Of a stretch of DNA of 64,000 nucleotides, positions 51,001 through 63,000 are shown piece after piece. The first letter of the stretch is position 1. Each line of letters begins with the position of its first letter. The notes beneath the pieces were generated by a model. That model did no database searches. It was not told the DNA's origin and worked only from the letters and a program-made list of their open reading frames with translations. The DNA is from Mactromeris polynyma (Eukaryota; Mollusca; Bivalvia; Venerida; Mactridae): NCBI GenBank assembly GCA_032209605.1, contig JASFXZ010000016.1, positions 17,484,001 to 17,548,000 of the forward strand, given 5' to 3'. The position numbers and the translations under genes were made by a program.

Positions 51001-54000
51001 TAATACATGAGGTTTCCACATTGTCAGTGAGGTGAAGGTCACATTGTCAGTGAGGCGAAGAAGGTCACATTGCCATTGAGGTGAAGGTCACATTGCCATT
51101 GAGGTGTAGGTCACATTGCCATTGAGGTGAAGGTGGTCATTGTAAAACAAAATATTATTTATAGACGAATCAACCATAACACACTAATATGTGAGGTTTC
51201 ATTAGTGTCATTGAGTAGAAGGTCATATTGCCATTGAAGTGAAGGTCACATTGTAATGGAGGTGGAGATCACACTGTCATGGAGGTGAAGATCACATTGT
51301 CATTGAGGTGAAGGTCACATTTTTATTGAGGCGAAGGTCACTGTAAAACAGAAGTTGTTTTGAAAAGGATTGCAGAAATTGCTTCAAATATTGTTGTAAA
51401 AAGTGTTAACACCAAAAGTCTTTGTCTTATATGTAAATAAAGGAGGCAAATACTTCTTTCAGCACCAAGAAATTGTAGTGACAACGAGTTCAAATGTACA
51501 GGTGGAAACAAATGCATACCAAGATCATCTGTATGTGATGGACGACATGACTGTAAGGATTTATCTGACGAGAAAGACTGTCAGAAAGGTAAGGCCATCC
51601 TCAAATAATATTCATCATAATCCTACTCGGCAAAACTTATCAAGGGCAATATATATGTATTGGTTATGTTTGTAAATTTCAGCGATTTTACCGAGATTAA
51701 CCTTGTCATTTGTTTTAAATATTCTTTAATTCTGAATGCAACAAAGCGTTTTTGGATTCAACAGATACTTTTATGTTATCTTGATTAGCCATAAGTATTC
51801 AGTAGAACTTTGAATTCATTTTTATGAAAATCGGAATTTAGCAAACATTTCACAAATTAGTCTCAAATAAAACTGCTGTCCGGTTGGTCACTTTGGTCTG
51901 ATCTCTATTCTGTTTGTGTTCTATTTTTAGCCGTAAAATGCTCAGCCATGGAGTTTCCGTGTGTCTCGGGATCGTCCTGTATCCCTGGAACCTGGAAATG
52001 TGATGGGGAGGAGGATTGTCTCGATGGATCCGACGAAAAAATGTGTAACTCAAGTTGCGATAAAGGATTTTTCCGTTGTAAGAGCGGGCCCTGTATATCG
52101 ATGTTGTGGTTATGTGATGGGGAACAAGATTGTCCCAACGGATCCGACGAGGAAAAGTGTAATACTGTAGCATGTGCGACAGGTCGGTTCCGTTGCGGAG
52201 ACCATGTTTGCATTCCTATACACAAGAAATGCAATGGCGTCAAAGACTGCACCAACGGTCTTGATGAACAAATATGCAGTAAGTTTAGAAAACATATATA
52301 ACTGTTCAGATTTCGCTTCAGACATGAAAGTTATCTTTTTTACTCTGACTTTCTGTGTTGTTGGATTACTTTTGTTTGCCGTAACTGACTGAGACACAAT
52401 TTGTATGCCGTAACTGACTGAGACACAATTTGTATGCCGTAACTGACTGACACACAATTTGTATGCCGTAACTGACTGACACACAATTTGTATGCCGTAA
52501 CTGACTGACACACAATTTGTATGCCGTAACTGACTGGCACACAATTTGGTCCCTATCCATTTGCATCAAGAAAATCTTTCAAAATAAGATCAATAAAATA
52601 TTTTACACAATTGGCCTGCTCAAGGTTCAGCGTTGCTATAGGTGGGATTCGATCTTACAGCCTTCGGATCAAGAGTAAGGGGTTGTACAACTCGCACGCT
52701 AAGCCCGCTATGTAAAATGATGTTGAAAAATTGTGAAAGCATTGATTGACTGTCTTACAGATATCACAAACTGTCCATACGGAACGTACAGATGTAAAAA
52801 TGGGCGTAGATGTTTGAAGTATCATCAGCTGTGTGATGGTAAGAATGACTGTGAAGATGATGGTGACGGTGATGATGGCGACGACGAGAAAGAGGCCATG
52901 TGTGGAAAAGGTTTGCTGTTATTTATATGTAATGGTAACACAAGTGAAATAACAAGAGTGACATTGCACTCTGTGATAAATCTAAAGTATTATTTTCATT
53001 AATTCATTCGAAAAATCCTTGTTTTTTTTAGTAAGACCATTACATTATAGCCAGAACCCCATACAGGGTTATGGAATTGCATTTTATTTAAGTAATGTTC
53101 ATTCCAGAACAATATAGGTACTACAGATAGAAAGAGCTTCGAAAGACGGTTTCAACGATACCAAATACTCAAAACAGGGTTCTGGAAATAAGGCGACAAA
53201 ATGTTGATGTTAAGTTACTGAATGGCGTATCAGCATACCTTCTCAAACAAAGTTCGAAGGGGGTGCACAGGATTCACTCTGTTATAGCAAAATTTGGGCT
53301 ACATGACATTGAGTGATGTTGCTTTTGTAATCTATTTCGCACCTTTATGCATGACTTGTATGGTGGTGCTGTTTATGTTGTTTGATAGATGACTTGTATG
53401 GTGGTGCTGTTTATGTTGTTTGATAGATGACTTGTATGGTGGTGCTGTTTATGTTGTTTGATAGATGACTTCGAGTGTGATAAGCCTTACAGGCTTATTG
53501 AGCGTCCATCTTTAAATAAAGAAATATTATTTATGATCAGTAACAAATTTTTTTTTGGAAATCATTTTGAAAATAATCTGACTAACACATTTTAGATATA
53601 ACATTGTCTTACCATGATTCATGAAGAAATAAGAGCTTTTTACTGGGAATTATTTGAACGCTCCTCTGTCTTACCATGCTTCATGAAGAAATAAGAGCTT
53701 TTTACTGGGAATTATGTGAACGATCCTCTGTCTTACCATGCTTCATGAAGAAATAAGAGCTTTTTACTGGGAATTATTTGAACGCTCCTCTGTCTTACCA
53801 TGCTTCATGAAGAAATAAGAGCTTTTTACTGGGAATTATGTGAACGCTCCTCTGTCTTACCATGCTTCATGAAGAAATACAAGCTTTTTACTGGGAATTA
53901 TGTGAACGCTCCTCTGTCTTACCATGCTTCATGAAGAAATAAGAGCTTTTTACTGGGAATGATTTGAACGCTCCTCTGTCTTACCATGCTTCATGAAGAA

Positions 54001-57000
54001 ATACGAGCTTTTTACTGGGAATGATTTGAACGCTCCTCTGTCTAACCATGCTTCATGAAGAAATAAGAGCTTTTTACTGGGAATGATTTGAACGATCCTC
54101 GAATTTTAGATAAAATAAAGCCGTGTGGATTGATGGGTCGGCTATGTGAAGGAAGCTGCAATTTCCTGACAGAGGTACACCATTCAGTATGTAGATGTCC
54201 CGCAGGGTATAAACTTGCTGATGACGAGACGAGCTGTGTTTGTAAGTATTCTTTGCTATACTCTACTCTTCAAAAAGAAGACTAAATCCAGGTTTCATAG
54301 AAACATCCAAGTTTACCTTTATGGCAATATATCATTCTTACAACAGTCTATGAAATGTGTGCTGATTAAGATGTGTTGCATGCCTGTTTGACCTCCACAG
54401 CCACATATACCCATATTCACATACCCATATACACATACCCATATACACAAACCCATATACACATACACATATAAACATATATTCACATACCCATATACAC
54501 ATACCCATGTATTCATACCCATATACACATACTCATATACACATGCCCATATACCCATATACAAATATACCCATATACAAATATACACATTCACATATAC
54601 CCATATACCCATATACACATACAAATATACACACCCATAATCAGAACTTTGGTGAGTCATTGCAGCCCTCTAACTGAGACATTTTTACAACTTTCAGTGG
54701 ATGATCCGTGTCAGAAATGGGGGACTTGCTCACAGTTGTGTGAATTTGTTGTCACGGAAACCTCACAGAACGTTACCTGCAAATGTGACGAGCCGAGTTA
54801 CAAGCGCAATCAACATACTGGGCAATGTAAACCTGAGCGTAAGTGACGAGGGGGTTGACATGAGTTGGATAAAGATTTGTATAAGATGTGTTAAAGGAAC
54901 TGCTTCGAGTTATCTGCACAATATGGTTATACCTGCTGATTGTGGATGTAGGGTTAGATCTATAAATGAGTCATTATTACTGTTACTCCTGATAGATCTG
55001 TTGCATGTAACAGGACCAAAATGGTGGAATGGGTTGCCAGATAAACTTCGACAAAGGGAAGAAGAACATGTAGATCAACATTATTGCACAACAAACTTGT
55101 TTTCTAAGTCCTATTGTTTACTAGAACAAGTTAAAAATGTGTACGAATAAGCTGTTTCTATTTTTGTGGTCTTTTCAAGGTAATAAAGCAATCGTCTCAG
55201 TACATTAACGTCTGCATATAGGGTACATGTCCGTGGCAACATCCAAAATTGCATTAAGCGGTACAATATTGATGGGGAATGTTGTTGTATATATTTGCAG
55301 GATATGTTCCCACAATTATGATAGCTGACGAAGAGAACATGTATGAACAGAAGGTCACCGTTGTCTACAATGAGACGATTGATAGGATTGTAAGTCTTAT
55401 TGTTTGTAATGTGTTGCCAGCTGGTCAGTTGGTGAGTTGGTAAAGTACTCGCCTTCAGATGCAGGTGCTCTGAAACTGTTAGTTGATATTACATGTATAA
55501 CATTCAGGACTGATTGTGTACAGCCAGTGCTTCATCTGTCTGTCCGTCTGTGCATTAGTAAATGCGTGCATCCGTCATGCATTTGTGTCTGTACTATTTC
55601 TCGGCAACCACTGATTGGAAAACAATTTAATTGAAGGCTTCACTACTGAGAGGGGATGCACATATTGTCTGCATGTTCCACTTAAATGATTTTTCACATA
55701 TTTCGGGGAGTATCTATAAGTTCTACCAATGATTTTTGTTCACAGGAAGTTATGAGTGGTTTAAATATGCCATGATATTTTCATTACAATTGGTCTGAAC
55801 ATTGAATTATTGATGTATTATGGTTAAGCTAGGAGAACGAACATTAACTCTTAACTGTATGTATTTGTACTGATTATATGTCATAAAAACTCGATTTTCT
55901 CTTCGCAAGGTACCCGACAATGCTATTAAAATTGTTGCTATCGATGTTGATGTATCGTCAAGTAATCCAAACGAATGGAATATATTCCTGGTAAAGAATA
56001 ACGACAGCCCTGGAATGTCAATCATGTTAAAATCATACAAACCCAAAGATAGAACTCCAGAGAAGATAGAAAAACCGGGAAGAAATACACGAGAGGTTTC
56101 CGTGACAACCAAAGCGGAGACTTTGGTATGTAAGCTTACTGTTTCAATGGACTCCTTTGACAATGGGTTGGCCAATGTATAGTCTAGTTCAAAAGAAATG
56201 TAGGCAAAGGGGAGCATTTTTTGTTTGGATTATTTTTGACAGAGTTAGGGCCCTTTAGTGATGAAAATTGCAATAGGGGGGGGGGGGGTATGTTTTTCCA
56301 TGAACGAGCTCTAGTTCTTTTTTATAAAAATGCAACTTACTTGGAAAAATCTTCTTCAAGATGGAAGTATCAGCTGTTGTTGAGAGGTTGTTGCTATAGA
56401 GATGCAAAATTGTTTAACTTCACAGGCTGAACAAAATGTTTAATATTGCTGAGAGGAGGCTGTTTCTCTAGGTGAATTGTTTGTAATTTTTGACATTATA
56501 AGGCCTTAATTTGAACACTATATGTTTGGCACAGCCCTATCTGCACATGAAAATGGTCTCTCCTCAAAATTGTTTTTAAAGGGGTCTAAATTGGATGGGA
56601 TTGTTTTTAGTAACATGTTAATAGTTCACTCTAGTATTACCATAAACATTACTTTAAAAAATAATAACCTACATACCCACCTAAATGTTGGCAGGGTTAT
56701 GCTAAACAAATAATTTTTAATGATGGCCTTATATTGCTGAAAAGGGGTTGTTGCTAAGTGCACATGCACTGTTAGTAACTGTGATATTTCATGTGATATT
56801 TCATTGTATTTGTAGTTGGCTGGACTTAACGCTCCAAATGGTATAGCTGTCGACTGGATCGGAAAAAATCTGTACTGGACAGATGGAGGGACTTCCAAGA
56901 TTGAAATGTGTCAGTTTGACGGCATGTCGTGTTCTCGTCGGAAAGCTGTTGTCAAACTGGAAGAGTCAGAACCATTCTCGATTGTCGTTGATCCAAATTA

Positions 57001-60000
57001 TGGGTAAGTGGAAGTATTATGGTAGTTCGTTCAAGTACTTGAACTTAAACAGAGTGAATGTGGTTAATTTAAACAGATGCAGTGTAGATTTGGGTAATTT
57101 GAATGTAAACAATATGGATATACCTAAAATGATTATTACAATATTCAGTTTTGATTTGTTAATGAGTGTACCCCCATTCAGGATCAAGAGTTGTTTCAAG
57201 TTGTGACAAGCTGTCAAATTATTTCGTATTGAGCCTATACCTGTATTCCATGTTTGTTACAATTAAAAAAAAAGACATATTTCTGATTTAAAAAAATATG
57301 AAAAGTTACGTTTTTGATGTTTTTCATTTAATTGTTAGATTTTGTTTTCAAGTTTTTGTATTACTCGTTTTGTCTTGATTTTACAGCAAGATTTTTTGGA
57401 CGGACCGTGGATATCCACCGAGAATCGAGTCGGCACATTTAGATGGTTCCAACAGAACTGTTCTAGTCAAAGATTTTCTAATCTGGCCAAATGGACTTGC
57501 TATTGACTATCCTAATGGACGACTTTACTGGGCGGATACTAAAAGTCACACCGTAGAGACAGTCACCTTGGAGGGAAATGATCGACATATTGTGAAAACT
57601 TTCGATGGTAAAGCGAAAATATTAATGATTTCATGAAAAACATGTAAATAAGTTGTTTGATCTCAGTAAACTCTACATTCTACATGTTATGGTTGACAGA
57701 AGGTTATTTATAGCTTGTTTGTTTTCAAGATATGAAGAGCTATGTTGTAGCTTGAAGATGTTATCTTCTGCGTTCTACAAATTTGTTGAATATTGCGTTT
57801 AGCTTTGTTTCTTAGGATACATATGTCTCAGTGATAATATTCTTTTATTTCAAAATGGAGACTAATTAAGATAAGAGTGACCTTCGAAATAGGGGAGGTA
57901 ACTCTTACTGCATATTTGTCTGCCATTTTGAAAGCCGGATGGTTACTCTATTTGGAATGGCGTGACAGAGTGATGTCCATTTTTCAAGATGAGTGCATGT
58001 AGTGTTCCTGTTTTGTTGGTCATAGTAATGCTGACATTTTGAGCTGACCTTTTGCTTAAAGTAAATTAAGTAGGATGCATTAAATAATAAACTAACCATT
58101 ACAAATCTATAACAATATTAAAGTAGTATAATTGTATTACGCATATAAAGTTACGATCTATATTTCAGCGACTGATCCTCCTTATATGGTCGATGTCATT
58201 GGAGACGATCTCTTTGTTACCACATACAAAAAGAACAAAGTGTTGAAAATGAACAAGTTCTTTGACGAGAAGGACGAGATCACGGTCATGGCTAACTCAA
58301 TGATGCATATCGAAGATATCGTTATTGTGCACGGAAGCAAACAGATGATAAAAAATCTTAATGGTAAGTCAATCAATATGGTGTCACTTGTTGGGGTGGT
58401 CTCAATAGAAACGATATCAATACATTGTCAGCTCAAAAGAGTCCATCAGATTCTGATTCTGTCGGATTTCCGCTTTTTTGATGGCCCTGAATACATTTTT
58501 GAGATTGATGTAAATATGACGAGAACGTTCGTTGGAAGGTAGGGGGTGGATGACCAGATTTCTGCAACATAGCAGGGAATTCAGAGTTTGTTTACTAAAC
58601 TCAATGTTTTGTACTGCTATTTTAAGATGATAACATATTCCATGGAAGCGTAGGTTTGCCGCATTTTTCATTCTTCACCCTTCTCATCTGTACACTTGCC
58701 GGTGTCGATGCCTTACCTATTTTCTTTTTCCTACTTTTTTCTCAAAATCGGCCTTCTATCGCTACTTTTTCAGTACATAATATGAGGCTTATAGTTGAAA
58801 TACTTACAGACAAGATTAAAACATAGAACAGTCTTTCAGGGAGTCAATGCCAGTAGTTGAGAGCAGTGTTTTCTATGGTGAAGTCTATCCTTTATAGTAT
58901 GGTGACTACTGATCTGACAATATCTCAAATAAATAAAACACAACCAGGATTTTTTATCGTACATGAGTAGAAAGCCTGTTATATCTGTAGCTTTGTAATA
59001 TTGTCGATTTCTGGTGACCAATGTATGAAGAAAGAAGCAAGTAAAAAAAATAATGACTTTTTTACCATCCTGAAAAGAGCACTTTGAGATGAAGAGGGAA
59101 AAGCAATAATACATTCAGCAAAAGCAGAAAATTAAAACATTTATTATTTCTGTACTTTCTAGTGACCAATATGTGTAGTAAGAAGCCATGTGCTGACACT
59201 CAGCTTTGTGTGAATAACCCGGCATCTAAGACCGACCAGAGGTATACGTGTCTGTGTGCCGACGGTGCCATATTCAATGAAATCACCAAGAAATGTGATT
59301 TTGTCCAATGTCCGACTGATTATTGTAGAAACAATGGAACATGTACTGTGACTCAGTCTAACGACTTTAAATGCAGGTAAGTGAATTGTGTAACAACCTC
59401 AAGTGCTGGTAAATTAATTGTGTAACAACCTCAAGTGCTGGTAAATTAATTGTGTAACAACCTCAAGTGCTGGTAAATTAATTGTGTAACAACCTCAAGT
59501 GCTGGTAAATTAATTGTGTAACAACCTAAAGTGCCGGTAAATTAATTGTGTAACAACCTAAAATACCGGTTAATTAATTGTGTAACAACCTAAAATGCCG
59601 GTAAATTAATTGTGTAACAACCTGTTGAGAAAAGGTGTAAAACACAAAACATCAAAACACAAAACTAACAAACAAAAGCATTTTAAACTGCAATGTCCTT
59701 GAAATAATGCTTGTCAAAATTTCTATTGAGATTTCTGGTTAATATTAACGCATTTTAAAAACATTTTCCAGACTAGAATACTTGGAATATAATGAAATCT
59801 GACTGACAAGAACACTGTTTGCCCTTATGGAAGTTGGTGTTAGTTCTTAGATGGTCTGCTAGGCGAATTAGTTTGTAGAAGAATAATGTGAAACTTGTAG
59901 ATGCAGGTACGGTCATATTACTGAGGTAGTTGCTAAGTTACGGTTGACTGTGTACACTATATCAGCTGATTAGTTTGTCATGTTCGTTTTCTTGTAGCTG

Positions 60001-63000
60001 CAAGATGGGATTCGGTGGGAAGAAATGTGAAGTAGACGCCTGTTTGAATTATTGTATGTCGGGAGGTACATGCCACGTCATCTCTGACAGACCGTCGACT
60101 CCAACGTGTGTGTAAGTATCATTTCTTTTACAGTACTATTGTAAGGTCACCATTGGTTCTAAAGAAAGCTGGTATTATTCCCGAGGTGGTCGGATTATTG
60201 AGCTAAAATATGAAAATAAGATCTTATTAAAAATGCGGTTTGTATAGAGGTTTTACTGTTGTATTCACGATTGTATCTTCTGATACCCTGGCTTAGTGGT
60301 ATTCACGATTGTATCTTCTGATACCCTGGCTTAGTGGTATTCACGATTGTATCTTCTGATACCCTGGCTTAGTTGTATTCACGATTGTATCTTCTGATAC
60401 CCTGGCTTAGTGGTATTCACGATTGTATCTTCTGATACCCTGGCTTAGTGCTTCGGATCATTGGTCTTGGATGTGGAAGATCCCAGGGTTTTTATGCGCA
60501 CGCCATTTGAAGAATGGTGAAAGGGCATTAAGTGTTACCCCTGTTCGTCTGTCTGTCCGTGCAAAAATCGGTTTTTGATCAATAACTCTTAAAAGAATGG
60601 GTGGATACCATTTTTCGCATGTTTTTAAGGTGGCCAAGGATCGAACCCACATACCCTGGTGAGACACAGCCAGGGATCTAATCCACATACTGTGGTATGA
60701 CGCAGCCAGGGATCTAATCCACATACTGTGGTATGATGCAGCCAGGGATCTAATCCACATACTGTGGTATGACGCAGCCAGGGATCTAATCTACATACTG
60801 TGGTATGACGCAGCCAGGGATCTAATCCACATACTGTGGTATGACGCAGCCAGGGATTGAACCCACAAACTGATATTGAGGCGGTGTAAATTGTTGATCA
60901 AATAAATCTGTTCTATGGATAACATGAACATCTATTTTATTTTCCAGATGTGCGCCGATGTTCTATGGTCTGCGATGCGAGTATGCCAACTGTACTGGTC
61001 ATTGTTTGAACGACGGAATATGTACCTACGATGACACATTGAAAAATGTTGTTTGCAAGTAAGTGGTTGGATTCTATTTCTGGAATAACTGTGCAAACTT
61101 AAGTTATGAAGAAGACCATTGAAATTTTGCCCTGACCATTTTTTTACGATCTTTTGTGCTTTAGGAAACTCAATTAAATTTCCATCTACATCGACATGCA
61201 GTTTATTTATTTGACCTAATTCACAATAAACCTGTGGGAAAAAAAATCCATTTTCAGGTTATTACATATTCTATCGGATATATTTTTCAACTTTCATTCA
61301 ATACCAAAAGTATTAAAATTGCATGTCAACTTTTCTTTTTATAGCAAATGCAATATTAGGAACAAATAGCAAAAGTAAGCTACAAAATGATAATATCAAG
61401 TCAAGAGTGTGCAGAATTCTTCAGAACCTCTTACACTCAATTCAAATGTAAAAAAATATGCAATACTTATAAATGTTTGCACTTAGTTTTATATATCACA
61501 ACTAAGCCTCTTAAACATCTTCGGACAAAACGCTTAGTTTGTGACATCCTAATTTGATCGGGAGATACTTTCTGTCATAACCAAAGTCACTGATACACGT
61601 TTTGTCATAGCAGCATTGTTAAAAAGGGTTTTCCCGCTACAAACAAATTTTAAATGACGATACAAGATATGATTAATTTCTTCTTTCTGTACGTACAGAT
61701 GTTTGAGTGGATTTACGGGACCACAATGTGAGAAAATAGATCCCATAGCTCTCGGTTGCGCTGGCTATTGTATGAATGGCGGTACGTGTCACTTCACGTC
61801 AGACGGGAAGAGAAATTGCATGTGTGCACCTGAATATACTGGTAATATCACATTACTATGTCATTTGTTTCATCTCGAGATTCATTCGGTCTGATCTCTT
61901 GATTTATCCGGTTTGACCTCTAGATTTGTCCGGTATGACCTAGATTCATCCGATCTTATCCCTAGATTTGTCCGGTATGACCTAGATTCATCCAGTCTGA
62001 TCCCTAGATTTGTCCGGTATGACCTAGATTCATCCAGTCTGATCCCTAGATTTGTCCGGTATGACACATTATTTTTAGACCATGCTAAATTTTGACAATC
62101 TTATAAAAAAATATTACTTTAAAAAGATGTCATTCTTTTTGATAAGATGTTCACATCTATGTTGAATGAATTTATTATTTTATTATATTTGTTTACATTT
62201 TAGGTCCCCAGTGTGAAAGTTGCGGCCTTCAAGGCTCCACGGTGTATTGTGCTAACGGGGGAACTGTGATTTGTAATACAACTCTAGCAAACTCACCTTC
62301 AACTTGTAAATGTCTGCCTGGTTACGACCCGAACAGTAACTGCGTGGAACGTACATGTGCGGGATATTGTGAGAACGGTGCGGCCTGCATGAAAGACGGC
62401 GACCTATTGTCGTGTCAATGTCCAGTTGGCTACAAAGGTGATAGATGTCAGACTCGCGTCAATGACTGTACAAGTATACAGTGTAAGAATGGAGGTTAGT
62501 GATTCGATATTTATTGACAGTTTTATTTTATTCCCATCATATACATCGGCAGATGTTTATTACACTCACATTTCGTGTCAAAACCAATCCAGTTAGTTGA
62601 AGCGGTAAACTGCCAGGTCTGCGGCTCATAGATTGTGCACTATGTACACTATGTGTAACCTTTGTTTTTAGTGAGAATTTAAATGAAGATTTTACATCCA
62701 AAGTCATTTGTCCCCCATCTTTGATTCAATTTAGGAATTTGTCAGTTTGTTAAAGGTTACACAGGGAGATACTGGTTGGTTACACAGGGAGATACTGGTT
62801 GGTTACACAGGGAGATACTGGTTGGTTACACAGGGAGATACTGGTTGGTTACACAGGTATGCTGATTGCATCAAATTACTGCAGAAGAGTAGTAACACCC
62901 ATGTATTATTCTGGATAATTCACTGGTTACAATGATGTAACGTTGAAATTGTCCTACGGTGACAAGGATTTCCCTGACGCAAAATTCTTGAGTCCCTGAC

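Noticed and set aside
52110..52569. Minus-strand ORFs with CVSQLRHTN repeats
   Set aside because: Translation of the 29-bp array in intron 39 and the antisense of exon 39.
54319..54660. Minus-strand ORF rich in Y, G and V
   Set aside because: Antisense of a simple ATACCC/ATACAC repeat.
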